Shown here: positions 39,760-49,176 of the stretch, piece by piece | How the letters are laid out: each line of letters starts with the position of its first letter | Numbering within the stretch: position 1 is the stretch's first letter | Source: Aliivibrio fischeri | GTDB lineage: Bacteria > Pseudomonadota > Gammaproteobacteria > Enterobacterales > Vibrionaceae | Assembly: GCF_009727955.1 (NCBI RefSeq) | Contig: NZ_WOBR01000007.1 | Span: 62,001 to 126,000, forward strand | Length of the DNA: 64,000 bases | Direction: 5' to 3' | Notes under the pieces: generated by a model | The model's input: the letters and a program-made list of their open reading frames with translations, nothing else | Database searches by the model: none | Told to the model about the DNA's origin: nothing | Translations under genes and position numbers: made by a program

Positions 39760-41499
39760 TTAAAGTGGTTCAATATTCTCAACCATAAGCTGTAAGGTCT
39801 GATTTCCACGAAATTCATTAATATCGAGTCGGTAAGCTAACTTTACTTTTTGAACAGAGGCATCTGGCCAACGACGAACATCAATATTAAATGCAATGGC
39901 ATCAACCATTTTATTGGTTGGAAAATCACGGTGAATAGGTTCTAACATTAATTTAAGATGTTTCTCACCCACCAAACGTTGATTTAATACTTTAAATTCA
40001 CCGTCAAAAATAGGTTCAGGGAAAGCTTGTCCCCATGGTCCACCCGCTCGAATAATTTCAGCGGTACCTAATGTAAACTCTTCTGGTGTAAGCGCGCCAT
40101 CAGATAAAATGATCCCCTTAAGAGCCTCTTCTTCTACCGACTCACGAACAACATCATCAAAAGCTTGACTGAATTTTTTATAATCCACCTCTTTAATGGT
40201 TAAGCCAGCAGCCATAGCATGCCCACCAAATTTCAAAATAAGGCCTGGATTTCTAGTATCAATCAAATCTAATGCATCACGCATATGAAAGCCTGCAATA
40301 GAACGGCATGATCCTTTAATAAAACCATCACCACCGTCAGCAAAAGCAATGACAGGACGATGATATTTTTCTTTTATACGCGAAGCCAAAATACCAATAA
40401 CACCTTGGTGCCAATCACGCTGAAACAGCACCAATCCAAAAGGCAATTCACTTTGAGCACCAAACTCTAATCGCTCACAAATAGCCATGGCTTCTTCTTT
40501 CATGCCCTGCTCAATTTCTTTTCGAGTTTGATTTAATGAATCTAATTCTGCCGCCATACGACGAGCTGCATGAATATTATTTGACATTAAAAGCTCAACG
40601 CCAAATGACATATCATCCAAACGACCCGCTGCATTTATTCTGGGACCTAAAGCAAAACCAAAGTCAGAAGCAACAATACGTGATGGAACTCGGTTAGCAA
40701 CTTCAATTAATGCTTGGATCCCTGGTCGACACTTACCTGCACGAATACGCTGAATACCTTGATGAACAAGAATCCGATTATTTTCATCCAAAGCAACTAA
40801 GTCAGCAACCGTTCCTAATGCTACTAAATCAAGCAAATCAGCTAAATTCGGGATGGCTATATTTTGTTTTTCAAACCAATTTATTTCACGAAGACGAGCA
40901 CGAATAGCAAGCATCAAATAAAAGGCAACACCAACCCCTGCTAATGATTTCGATGGGAATGCACACGCTTCTAAATTAGGGTTTACAATCGCATCAGCTA
41001 GAGGTAAATGAGCACCAGGTAAGTGATGATCCGTTACAACAACTTGCATACCATATTCTTTTGCTTTCAAGACCCCATCAATGGATGAAACACCATTATC
41101 AACGGTCATGATGATCTCAGCCCCCATATCTTTTGCTTGATCCACAACATCAGGACTCAAACCATAACCATCTTCAAAGCGGTTAGGTACTAAGTAATCA
41201 ACATTTTGACTTCCCATCATACGAAATGCCATCACTGATAATGCTGAACTGGTTGCTCCATCGGCATCAAAATCACCAACGACGATAATACGAGTTTGCT
41301 TTTGGATCGCCTCAACTAGGATATCAACGGCTTTAGAAATACCATGCATAGATTGAAATGAGAGTAAGAATTTTGCGCCACGTTCAAGCTGTGAGCTTGA
41401 TGTAATACCTCTTGCAGCATAAATTCGCTGCAAAATTGGAGGTATCGAATCCGGAAGTTGAATAGAGGTTGGAACAATTCGACGTTTCACTTCAATCAT
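39760..41499 (-). CDS. recJ: Single-strand DNA exonuclease RecJ
   Basis: RecJ is a 5'-3' single-strand exonuclease used in mismatch repair, base excision repair and RecF-pathway recombination. The 579-residue product has the DHH phosphoesterase motifs (VVGDFDADGATSS, DNGVSS, VTDHHLPG, LVALGTVADLV, the GPRINAAGR region) and a DHHA1 domain with FGGHAMAAGL. A C-terminal OB-like part follows. The frame begins with GTG at 41508, but that GTG overlaps the AGGTG ribosome site of the ATG at 41499. It lies between dsbC and prfB as in E. coli. Confidence 0.96.
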   Translation of the reverse strand: MIEVKRRIVPTSIQLPDSIPPILQRIYAARGITSSSQLERGAKFLLSFQSMHGISKAVDILVEAIQKQTRIIVVGDFDADGATSSALSVMAFRMMGSQNVDYLVPNRFEDGYGLSPDVVDQAKDMGAEIIMTVDNGVSSIDGVLKAKEYGMQVVVTDHHLPGAHLPLADAIVNPNLEACAFPSKSLAGVGVAFYLMLAIRARLREINWFEKQNIAIPNLADLLDLVALGTVADLVALDENNRILVHQGIQRIRAGKCRPGIQALIEVANRVPSRIVASDFGFALGPRINAAGRLDDMSFGVELLMSNNIHAARRMAAELDSLNQTRKEIEQGMKEEAMAICERLEFGAQSELPFGLVLFQRDWHQGVIGILASRIKEKYHRPVIAFADGGDGFIKGSCRSIAGFHMRDALDLIDTRNPGLILKFGGHAMAAGLTIKEVDYKKFSQAFDDVVRESVEEEALKGIILSDGALTPEEFTLGTAEIIRAGGPWGQAFPEPIFDGEFKVLNQRLVGEKHLKLMLEPIHRDFPTNKMVDAIAFNIDVRRWPDASVQKVKLAYRLDINEFRGNQTLQLMVENIEPL

Positions 41500-41521
41500 G
41501 AATTTCACCTAGTTTTTCAAT

Positions 41522-41549
41522 AAAAAAATCCCCGCATATACGGGGATTA
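41522..41549 (-). terminator. Intrinsic terminator of dsbC
   Basis: The stem AATCCCCG/CGGGGATT with a six-base AT loop, followed on the minus strand by seven T, about 20 bases after the dsbC stop codon. Confidence 0.88.
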
Positions 41550-41569
41550 TAGTGAATAGCTTTACTTAA

Positions 41570-42346
41570 TTATCGTTCTAAATCAGATAGAAGCTCACGA
41601 GCTGGTTTATATCCAGGAACAAGATCACCACTTGGAAGAACAATTGCAGGCGTTCCATTTACACCCATTTTTCTACCCAATAAGTATTGTTCTTTAATGA
41701 TATTTTTACATTCAGCGGTTGCTGGTTTTGAACCATTAATTGGACGATTTGATTTTGCATCTTCCATCGCTTGCTGTTTATCATCAGCACACCAAATTTG
41801 AGCCATTTTATCAGCAACTGAACCTTGGTAGCCTTGACGAGGGTATGCTAAATAACGAACAGTAATACCCGCATCATTATAGTCTTTCATCTCTTTGTGC
41901 AGTTTTGTACAGTAACCACAAGTGATGTCTGTAAAAACAGTAATTACGTGTTTTTCATTTTTAGCAGGGAACACAATCATATTATCGCTTTGGCTATCCA
42001 CCAATTTAGCAAAACGCGCGGCTAATAAATCTTTCATGTTGCCGTTTTCATCAAACTCAAAAATTCGGCCTTGGATGAAATGCTTACCATCAGAAGATAC
42101 GTAAAAAATACCAAACGGAGTTTCAACTTGTTTAAAGCCGTCAACTTCTGAGTCATGAATAGCTTCTACAGGCAAACCTAAAGTCGTTAGTCGCTGAGTA
42201 ATAGCTTGTTCTGAATCAGGTTGAGCAGTCTCAACTGCAGAAGGTGATGCATCCTGTTTTTTTGCTTGTTCATCTGAACATGCAGTAAAAGAAACTACGC
42301 TCATTAAAGCAATAATCATCGCACTAGTTCGGCGAATAAATGACAT
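41570..42346 (-). CDS. dsbC: Thiol:disulfide interchange protein DsbC, possible lipoprotein
   Basis: DsbC is a periplasmic disulfide isomerase kept reduced by DsbD. The 258-residue product has an N-terminal dimerisation domain (about 50-110) and a thioredoxin-like domain with the active site Cys143-Gly-Tyr-Cys146 in FTDITCGYCTKLH, plus the cis-Pro region GVNGTPAIVLPSG. The export signal (1-22) ends in VSFTAC, close to a lipobox. A Ser/Glu/Gln/Ala-rich linker of about 25 residues follows Cys23. E. coli DsbC has neither, so this one may be membrane-anchored (inference). Gene order xerD-dsbC-recJ is conserved. Confidence 0.94.
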   Translation of the reverse strand: MSFIRRTSAMIIALMSVVSFTACSDEQAKKQDASPSAVETAQPDSEQAITQRLTTLGLPVEAIHDSEVDGFKQVETPFGIFYVSSDGKHFIQGRIFEFDENGNMKDLLAARFAKLVDSQSDNMIVFPAKNEKHVITVFTDITCGYCTKLHKEMKDYNDAGITVRYLAYPRQGYQGSVADKMAQIWCADDKQQAMEDAKSNRPINGSKPATAECKNIIKEQYLLGRKMGVNGTPAIVLPSGDLVPGYKPARELLSDLER

Positions 42347-42420
42347 AAGGGTACCTATAAAAAATGTAATTGTAGAAGATTTGAAGTTTAGAGTTTTTAA
42401 ACCACCAGAAGTTCCCTTAA

Positions 42421-43317
42421 TTATGAACGAGGGTGATGCTCTTGGTGGATTTGCTTCAAACGTTCCGTTGCTACGTGAGTATATATTTGTGTTGTAGAAA
42501 GATCACTATGTCCTAACAACATTTGTACAACACGGAGATCTGCGCCATAGTTTAAAAGATGCGTAGCAAATGCATGGCGTAATACGTGAGGTGATAATTT
42601 ATCAGAATCAATACCAGCAATAACCGCATAATGCTTAATTCGATGCCAAAATGTTTGACGAGTCATTTGCTTTGCTCGTTTACTAGGAAACACCACATCC
42701 GAACTTTTTTCACCAAGTAACATCGGACGACCATGAGTTAAAAACTGCTCAATCCAATCTACGGCATTCTCTCCCATTGGGACTAAACGTTCTTTATCCC
42801 CTTTACCAGTAACTCGTACGACACCTTGGCGTAAACTTACATTTTCCATAGTTAAGCTAACTAACTCAGTAACGCGTAAACCTGTAGCATAAAGCAGCTC
42901 TAACATTGCTCGATCTCGAAGTTCTAGTGGATCTTCAACGTTAGGAGCATTAAGCAATGCATCTACCTGCTCTTCACTTAAATCTTTTGGTAAACGTTGA
43001 GGTAATTTAGGGCTAGCGAGTAATGCAGTAGGATCATCTCCACGAATTTTTTCACGATGTAAATACTGAAAAAAACGACGCAATGCAGATAACATTCGAG
43101 CTCGAGAAGTTTGTTTATATTCTTTATCGACCAAATAAGCTTGAAACTCATTAAGTCCCATTGCTGAAATAGAAGCACATTTATAGTGATTATCCTCTAA
43201 CCACTGTAATAACTTCACCAAATCATTTCGATATGAAGCCAACGTATTTTCAGACAAGCCTCGCTCCATCCACATGGTATCTAAAAAACGCTCCATTAGT
43301 GCCATATCATTATTCAT
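42421..43317 (-). CDS. xerD: Site-specific tyrosine recombinase XerD
   Basis: XerD works with XerC at dif to resolve chromosome dimers, activated by FtsK. The product from the ATG at 43317 has 298 residues, exactly the E. coli length. It has an N-terminal SAM-like core-binding domain and a catalytic domain with Arg in LLYATGLRVTELV, HxxR in SPHVLRHAFATHLL, His in LLGHSDLSTTQ and nucleophile Tyr in IYTHVATERL. Twenty-seven further upstream codons are open but hydrophobic and unlike the family. It is divergent from fldB. Confidence 0.96.
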   Translation of the reverse strand: MNNDMALMERFLDTMWMERGLSENTLASYRNDLVKLLQWLEDNHYKCASISAMGLNEFQAYLVDKEYKQTSRARMLSALRRFFQYLHREKIRGDDPTALLASPKLPQRLPKDLSEEQVDALLNAPNVEDPLELRDRAMLELLYATGLRVTELVSLTMENVSLRQGVVRVTGKGDKERLVPMGENAVDWIEQFLTHGRPMLLGEKSSDVVFPSKRAKQMTRQTFWHRIKHYAVIAGIDSDKLSPHVLRHAFATHLLNYGADLRVVQMLLGHSDLSTTQIYTHVATERLKQIHQEHHPRS

Positions 43318-43457
43318 CTGCTTACCACTTAAACTTACATTCCAGAAAATACTGGTTAGAATTACAGTATTAAACAATTTTACCCACTTTAAATGCAAGT
43401 TTAATTTTCATAATCATTTACGGTAAACTAACGCTATATTTATTCATCATTAAGGTA

Positions 43458-43982
43458 ATGAAAATGAAAATCGGTTTGTTTTATGGTTCTTCAACCTGTT
43501 ATACCGAAATGGCATCTGAAAAAATCAGAGCTTTTATCGGAGAGGATCTTGTTGATGTCTTTAATATTAAAGAGACGCCAGTAAAAACTATGAATGATTA
43601 CGACCTTTTATTACTTGGGATCTCTACATGGGATTTTGGTGAAATCCAAGAAGATTGGCAGAATGTTTGGGATGAGTTAGATGGCTTATCTCTAGATGGA
43701 AAAACAATTGCGTTATTTGGCCTTGGCGATCAAGAAGGCTACGGTGAATGGTTCCTAGATGCAATGGGTTTACTGCATGACGAATTAAAAGCAACGAATG
43801 CTAAATTCATTGGCTATTGGAAAAATGAAGGCTATCAGTTCGACGCATCAAAAGCATTGACTGAAGATGAATCTCACTTTGTTGGTTTAGCGTTAGATGA
43901 AGACAGTCAGTATGATAAAAGTGATGAGCGTATTGAGCAGTGGTGTGAGCAGGTTTTAGTAGAATATCACGAGTCACTTTAG
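43458..43982 (+). CDS. fldB: Flavodoxin 2 (FldB)
   Basis: FldB is a long-chain flavodoxin, an FMN electron carrier. The 174-residue product has the phosphate loop [19 protein letters not shown] and the isoalloxazine-binding loops [14 protein letters not shown] and [14 protein letters not shown]. It ends with [18 protein letters not shown]. The pair with xerD matches E. coli. Start choice is open: the ATG at 43458 is only two bases from AAGG, while the ATG at 43464 has better spacing. E. coli FldB has the two extra residues. Confidence 0.95.
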   Translation: MKMKIGLFYGSSTCYTEMASEKIRAFIGEDLVDVFNIKETPVKTMNDYDLLLLGISTWDFGEIQEDWQNVWDELDGLSLDGKTIALFGLGDQEGYGEWFLDAMGLLHDELKATNAKFIGYWKNEGYQFDASKALTEDESHFVGLALDEDSQYDKSDERIEQWCEQVLVEYHESL

Positions 43983-44034
43983 AACTAGAAACGATACGCT
44001 TTGCTAGCTAGAGCACTGCGTTATTATAAAAGAA

Positions 44035-44070
44035 AAGAGCGAGTGAACTTAAACAGTTATACTCGCTCTT
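44035..44070 (-). terminator. Probable terminator of brnQ
   Basis: A perfect ten-pair stem AAGAGCGAGT/ACTCGCTCTT with a 16-base loop, followed on the minus strand by TTTTCTTTTAT. It lies between convergent fldB and brnQ. Confidence 0.7.
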
Positions 44071-44085
44071 ATAGTCTCTAATTTC

Positions 44086-44113
44086 TAGTCCCTAGTCCCT
44101 AGTCCCTAGTCCC
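44086..44113. repeat. Tandem heptamer repeat (TAGTCCC)4
   Basis: Four perfect copies of TAGTCCC, preceded by a degenerate copy (TAGTCTC), end five bases before the brnQ stop codon. The same CTAGTCCC word recurs in the spacer at 47.85 kb. It is non-coding in the fldB-brnQ spacer and of unknown role. Confidence 0.9.
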
Positions 44114-44118
44114 TAAAA

Positions 44119-45432
44119 TTATGCATTTTCAGTCACTAATTCGTCTTCTTTCTTACCGACAAAACGAACAATGATCATCGAAGCAAATGTTGGAATTACC
44201 CAAGCCATACCATGGTCAAACATTGGCAACATCGAGAAAGCAGACATATCGGCGCCCGCAACTTTCGCAGCATCTAATATTGCAAAACACGTCGCTACAG
44301 AAATAACTACACGGTAAGCCAATTGTGGGTTTGGCATCATTTTACGAATAAAAGCTAGAACAACTAACGCAATCGCAACAGGATAAAGTAAGAATAGTAC
44401 AGGTACAGAAAGCGTAATTAGCTGACTCAAACCAACATTAGCCACTACAGCACATGCCACACCAACAATAATAACCCAAGACTTGTAGGTCACTTTACAG
44501 ATAGAGCTAAAGTAATCTGCACAAGCTGAAATCAAACCAATCGCCGTTGTTAAACAAGCAATCAATACAATAACAGATAATACCGTCTGTCCAGATGTAC
44601 CAAACAATGCATGAGTGTATGCAGTTAGGATTGCACCACCATTCTCAGCCCCTGCTGCAACTACACTTGACGTTGCACCTAAGTAGAATAATGAGATATA
44701 AACAAAAGCCAAACCTGATGCCGCAATTAAACCAGCAATCGTTAAATACTTAGTTGTCGCTTTATGCTCTGTAATACCTTTGCTCTTTAATGCATCAATG
44801 ATCAAAATACCAAACATTAAAGCACCAAACGTATCCATTGTATTATAGCCTTCAAAAAAGCCTGTTGTGATTGGACTATCAACATACTTACCCGTAGCTG
44901 CAACAATCTCGCCTTGAGGATTAACAAATACCGCAATAGCTAATACGATTAAACCAATGAACAATGCTGGTGTTAAAAACTTACCAATAGTGTCAATCAA
45001 TTTTCCTTGAGACCATGCAAAAAACATTGCTATAGAGAAGAATGCAATTGAAAATAGAGTTAGTGAAAATTGACCAGCATCCGCTCCAATAAATGGTTTC
45101 GCTGCCATTTCATATGCTACTAGCCCAGTACGAGGAGCAGCAAAAGCAGGACCGATAATAACAAACATGAGAATTGCCATTATCATTGCTACTTTAGGAG
45201 GTAGATCACGTGTAAGGTGCTGCCAAGAACCACCAGAGACACCAATCGCAATGATCGTTAATAATGGTAAACCAACAGCGGTGATAAGAAACCCACTCAT
45301 AGCACCAAAAACATGCTCACCGGCCATTTGGCCAGCAATTGGTGGAAAAATAATATTACCTGCGCCTAAGAAAAAGGCAAAAAGCATAAAGCCAACGGCA
45401 ATGATATCGGCTAGTTTTAATGACTGTTTCAC
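44119..45432 (-). CDS. brnQ: Branched-chain amino acid:cation symporter BrnQ
   Basis: BrnQ (LIVCS family) imports leucine, isoleucine and valine with sodium or protons. The 437-residue inner-membrane protein has about 12 helices and the family start DIIAVGFMLFAFFLGAGNIIFPP. Characteristic stretches are GNIIFPPIAGQMAGE, GYNTMDTFGALMFG and LTTAIGLISACADYFS. The gene stands alone between fldB and trmN6. Its 289-base upstream region is AT-rich and shows no riboswitch or operator that I can name. Confidence 0.94.
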   Translation of the reverse strand: MKQSLKLADIIAVGFMLFAFFLGAGNIIFPPIAGQMAGEHVFGAMSGFLITAVGLPLLTIIAIGVSGGSWQHLTRDLPPKVAMIMAILMFVIIGPAFAAPRTGLVAYEMAAKPFIGADAGQFSLTLFSIAFFSIAMFFAWSQGKLIDTIGKFLTPALFIGLIVLAIAVFVNPQGEIVAATGKYVDSPITTGFFEGYNTMDTFGALMFGILIIDALKSKGITEHKATTKYLTIAGLIAASGLAFVYISLFYLGATSSVVAAGAENGGAILTAYTHALFGTSGQTVLSVIVLIACLTTAIGLISACADYFSSICKVTYKSWVIIVGVACAVVANVGLSQLITLSVPVLFLLYPVAIALVVLAFIRKMMPNPQLAYRVVISVATCFAILDAAKVAGADMSAFSMLPMFDHGMAWVIPTFASMIIVRFVGKKEDELVTENA

Positions 45433-45721
45433 AATAAAACCCTTGTATAATGTTGTGTGTATTTAATTTTATGTTTTATATCTATATATGATATATCTCC
45501 CAGAATAATGAACAAATTATCACAAGTTCGCAATACCTTAGCGTAAAACACCACAATCTAGTTAAATAATGGTTAAAAACCAGATTATTCATCTATTTTG
45601 GTAAATCAAAACAGAATGATTGGTAAGTATAAAAACATTTAACAATAGATCCCAAATAGAACAATACACCAATTAACAATTAAATTACAAAATTAACAAC
45701 CATAACTCAAATAGGCCCCTT

Positions 45722-46426
45722 ATGAGCAAAAGCTTTACTTTCAAACAATTTCATATCGATATTGGCTCATGTGGAATGCCAGTTAGTACTGATGGCGTGT
45801 TATTAGGTGCCTGGGCAAATATTAGTGAATGTGGCCAAATATTAGATATAGGCGCTGGAACGGGGTTATTAAGCCTAATGAGTGCGCAAAGAAACTCAAA
45901 TGCACACATTGATGCCATAGAATTAATGCCAATAGCCGCAGAAGTTGCTCGTTTAAATTTTTGTCAAAGCCCATGGAAAGAGCGCTTAGCCCTTATTCAT
46001 CAAGACTTTCTTACTTATCAAACGGCTTATGAATATGACGCTATTATTTGTAACCCCCCTTATTTCAATAATGGGGAGCAATCATTAAAAGGAGAACGCT
46101 CTACTGCTCGCCATACAGACAGCCTTCCTTTTGATAAACTATTGCTACACTGTAAAACTCTAATTTCATCAACCGGTCGTGCTAGCTTTATCCTTCCTAT
46201 TTTTGAAGGCGAGATTTTTATTAAAGTTGCTAAAAGCTGTGATTTTCATTTAACCAAAATAACAAAAGTGAAAACTACTGAAAAAAAATCACCGACTCGC
46301 CTTCTTATCGAGCTATCTCTTTTTCCTCATATTTATCAAGAGAGTACACTCACAATTCATGATGGAAATGGATATAGCGACGACTTTATTAAGCTAACTC
46401 GAATGTTTTATCTCAATATGGACTAA
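45722..46426 (+). CDS. trmN6: tRNA1(Val) (adenine-37-N6)-methyltransferase
   Basis: This enzyme (YfiC/TrmM) methylates A37 of tRNA-Val. The 234-residue product has the start FTFKQFHIDIGSCGMPVSTDGVLLGAW, the SAM motif ILDIGAGTGLLSLMSAQR (about 41-58) and the N6-adenine motif NPPY in ICNPPYFNNGEQS. The gene precedes srmB by 88 bases in the same direction. In E. coli the two are neighbours but divergent. Confidence 0.93.
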   Translation: MSKSFTFKQFHIDIGSCGMPVSTDGVLLGAWANISECGQILDIGAGTGLLSLMSAQRNSNAHIDAIELMPIAAEVARLNFCQSPWKERLALIHQDFLTYQTAYEYDAIICNPPYFNNGEQSLKGERSTARHTDSLPFDKLLLHCKTLISSTGRASFILPIFEGEIFIKVAKSCDFHLTKITKVKTTEKKSPTRLLIELSLFPHIYQESTLTIHDGNGYSDDFIKLTRMFYLNMD

Positions 46427-46514
46427 AAGATCGGTGATTTATTAGAGATGGATCACTATAATGTCCGGCTGACACTATATTTTTAAAATTTCATACCTGA
46501 ACGGAGAATCAACA

Positions 46515-47756
46515 GTGATCAAAACGTTTGCTGACCTCGATCTATCACCTAACCTATTGCGTGCTCTTGAGGAGATAGATTATCAACGTCCAACTCAAGT
46601 TCAGGCTATGACTATCCCTGAAGCATTAGAAGGTAAAGATATTCTTGCTTCTGCACCAACAGGAACAGGTAAATCTGCTGCATTCCTATTACCAGCTCTT
46701 CAGCACTTAGATGATTTCCCTCGCCGTGAGCCGGGACCTGCACGTATTCTTATCTTGACGCCTACGCGTGAATTAGCGATTCAAGTTGCTGATGAAGCTC
46801 GTCAATTAGCAAAATATACTCGTCATAAAGTATTTACGATTACAGGTGGTATTAGCTACCAAGATCACGCTGATATTTTAGCTACTACTCAAGATATTGT
46901 TGTAGCAACCCCTGGTCGTTTAATGGAGTACATCGAAGCTGAGCGTTTTGATTGTCGTGCTATTGAAACCCTTATTCTTGATGAAGCAGACCGCATGCTA
47001 GACATGGGTTTTGGACCTGTTGTAGATCGTCTATCTAAAGAATGCCGCTGGCGTAAGCAAACCTTCTTATTCTCAGCGACATTAGAAGGTCGTGGCGTAG
47101 AAGGTTTTACTGCTGACCTACTGAATGAACCAGCAGAAATTAACGCTGAACCATCACGTCGTGAACGTAAAAAGATCACTCAGTGGTATCACCGTGCTGA
47201 CAACATGGCGCATAAAATTGATCTGTTAAAAAATATCTTAACAGAGCAAGCTGAGCGTTCAATTGTGTTCGTAAAAACTCGTGAACGTTTAGCGGAACTT
47301 CGCGGCCACTTAGAAACAGCGAAAATCCCTTGTGCTTGGATTCAAGGGGAAATGGCTCAAGAAAGTCGTAATAACGCTATTGCTCGATTCCGTGACGGTA
47401 CAGTAAACGTACTTATCGCAACCGATGTTGCTGCTCGTGGTATTGATTTACCTGACGTTTCACACGTAATCAACTTTGATATGCCACGTACAGCTGATGT
47501 GTACTTACACCGTATTGGTCGTACCGCTCGAGCTGGTAAAAAAGGCAATGCCGTTTCTCTAATTGAAGCGCATGACCAACCAATGATGGAACGTGTAGGT
47601 CGCTACATTAAAGAAGATGAAATCATTAAAGAACGCTTTATTGAAGGCCTAAAGCCTAAGCATAAAAAACCTGTTTTCAAAAACAAACAGAAAAAAAATG
47701 CGAAGAAAAAAGCCGCTCTAGCGAAGAAAAAAGCACCAAAGAAAAAGAAGAAGTAA
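46515..47756 (+). CDS. srmB: DEAD-box RNA helicase SrmB
   Basis: SrmB helps early 50S ribosome assembly. The 413-residue product has all helicase motifs: Q motif, Walker A APTGTGKS, PTRELA, DEAD in LILDEADRMLDMGF, SAT, VARGID-type ATDVAARGIDLPDVSHV, and HRIGRTARAG. The last 35 residues are almost wholly Lys with a few Ala, Pro and Asn, an RNA-binding tail shorter than in E. coli. The start is a GTG at 46515 with GGAG eight bases before. Neighbour trmN6 supports SrmB over related helicases. Confidence 0.92.
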   Translation: MIKTFADLDLSPNLLRALEEIDYQRPTQVQAMTIPEALEGKDILASAPTGTGKSAAFLLPALQHLDDFPRREPGPARILILTPTRELAIQVADEARQLAKYTRHKVFTITGGISYQDHADILATTQDIVVATPGRLMEYIEAERFDCRAIETLILDEADRMLDMGFGPVVDRLSKECRWRKQTFLFSATLEGRGVEGFTADLLNEPAEINAEPSRRERKKITQWYHRADNMAHKIDLLKNILTEQAERSIVFVKTRERLAELRGHLETAKIPCAWIQGEMAQESRNNAIARFRDGTVNVLIATDVAARGIDLPDVSHVINFDMPRTADVYLHRIGRTARAGKKGNAVSLIEAHDQPMMERVGRYIKEDEIIKERFIEGLKPKHKKPVFKNKQKKNAKKKAALAKKKAPKKKKK

Positions 47757-47797
47757 TTTCTGTACGCTTAGCTAGAATGCTTGGCTCAAGAAACGAT

Positions 47798-47829
47798 AAA
47801 AGCAGTCTGTATTGCAGGCTGCTTTTTTA
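47798..47829 (+). terminator. Intrinsic terminator of srmB
   Basis: The stem AGCAGTCTG/CAGGCTGCT (one mismatch) with a small loop, followed by six T, about 45 bases after srmB. Confidence 0.82.
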
Positions 47830-47846
47830 TTAGAAGTCACTTAGGT

Positions 47847-47905
47847 ACTAGGGACAAGAACGCTTCGCTTCGAGTAAAAACCAGGGCTAAAAACCCGTCC
47901 CTAGT
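47847..47905. repeat. Small inverted-repeat element with ACTAGGGAC ends
   Basis: Perfect nine-base ends ACTAGGGAC (47847-47855) and GTCCCTAGT (47897-47905) enclose 41 bases. The inside holds an AACGCTTCGCTTCG word and a nested CCAGGGCT..ACCC stretch. The ends contain the same CTAGTCCC word as the tandem repeat at 44.1 kb. It lies between convergent srmB and fbaA, outside both terminators. Confidence 0.75.
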
Positions 47906-47921
47906 CCCTTATAACAGGCAT

Positions 47922-47952
47922 AAAAAAACCCGCTAATCAGCGGGTTTTTTAT
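47922..47952. terminator. Terminator of fbaA (may act both ways)
   Basis: The stem AAAACCCGCT/AGCGGGTTTT with a four-base loop and A and T runs on both sides. Confidence 0.88.
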
Positions 47953-47982
47953 TAACTCAATTCGAGCTGTCTATAATAAAAA

Positions 47983-49059
47983 TTATAGTACGTCGATTGC
48001 GTTAAGGTCAGCAAATGCTTTCTCAAGACGAGTAACCATAGAAGCTTGACCAGCACGTAGCCATACGCGTGGATCGTAGTACTTCTTGTTTGGCGCAGAT
48101 TCGCCAGTTGGGTTACCGATTTGACCTTGTAGGAAATCGCGATTTTCAGCTTCGTAAGTACGGATACCGTCCCAAGTAGCCCATTGTGTATCAGTATCGA
48201 TGTTCATTTTGATAACACCGTAACCGATAGACTCTTGGATTTCAGCTTCAGAAGAACCAGAACCACCGTGGAATACGAAGTTTAGAGCGTTAGGTGCGAT
48301 ACCGAACTTCTCTGCACAGTATGCTTGAGAGTCACGTAGGATAGTTGGAGTAAGTACAACGTTACCAGCTTGGTAAACACCGTGTACGTTACCGAAAGAT
48401 GCAGCGATAGTGAAACGTGGGCTGATAGCGCTTAGTTTCTCATATGCGTATGCAACATCTTCAGGAGAAGTGTAAAGCTCAGAAGCGTCCATATCAGAGT
48501 TATCAACGCCGTCTTCTTCACCACCAGTACAACCTAGTTCGATTTCTAGAGTCATGCCCATCTTAGCCATACGCTCAAGGTATTTGCCAGAGATTTCGAT
48601 GTTTTCTTCTAGAGACTCTTCAGAAAGGTCGATCATGTGAGAAGAGAATAGAGGCTTACCAGTTTCAGCGAAGAATGCTTCACCAGCGTCTAGTAGACCG
48701 TCGATCCATGGAAGAAGTTTCTTAGCAGCGTGGTCAGTGTGAAGAATAACTGGAACACCGTAAGCTTCAGCTACAGCGTGAACGTATTTAGCACCAGCTA
48801 CAGCACCAAGGATTTGAGCACCTTGACCTTCAAGTTTAACGCCTTTACCAGCGAAGAAACCAGCACCGCCGTTAGAGAATTGAACAACAACTGGAGCTTT
48901 AACTTTAGAAGCAGCTTCTAGAACACCGTTGATTGAATCAGTGTTAACTACGTTTACTGCAGGAAGAGCAAATTTGTTTTCTTTTGCTACTTCAAATACT
49001 TTCTGTACGTCGTCGCCAGAAATAACACCAGGTTTTACAAAATCGAAGATCTTAGACAT
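47983..49059 (-). CDS. fbaA: Fructose-bisphosphate aldolase, class II
   Basis: A zinc aldolase of glycolysis and gluconeogenesis. The 358-residue product has the zinc-binding PVILHTDHAAKKLLPW, ELGCTGGEEDGVDN, and FVFHGGSGSSEAEI with a zinc His. GVIKMNIDTDTQWATW binds phosphate. Codon use is strongly biased, as in highly expressed genes. It follows pgk by 155 bases after a terminator, in the tkt-epd-pgk-fbaA cluster. Confidence 0.97.
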   Translation of the reverse strand: MSKIFDFVKPGVISGDDVQKVFEVAKENKFALPAVNVVNTDSINGVLEAASKVKAPVVVQFSNGGAGFFAGKGVKLEGQGAQILGAVAGAKYVHAVAEAYGVPVILHTDHAAKKLLPWIDGLLDAGEAFFAETGKPLFSSHMIDLSEESLEENIEISGKYLERMAKMGMTLEIELGCTGGEEDGVDNSDMDASELYTSPEDVAYAYEKLSAISPRFTIAASFGNVHGVYQAGNVVLTPTILRDSQAYCAEKFGIAPNALNFVFHGGSGSSEAEIQESIGYGVIKMNIDTDTQWATWDGIRTYEAENRDFLQGQIGNPTGESAPNKKYYDPRVWLRAGQASMVTRLEKAFADLNAIDVL

Positions 49060-49176
49060 GGAAATAGTCCTATTTATTCTATCGTTTTAAAAATTAAAAA
49101 ACTTACGTTTAAACTTTTGCAAACGTTTGCTCACAACTGTCGGTATTGTATCAATAAACCTTGCCATCAACAAACG

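Noticed and set aside
43318-43398. Hydrophobic N-terminal extension of XerD
   Set aside because: The product from 43317 has exactly the family length, and the extension would be an improbable membrane segment.
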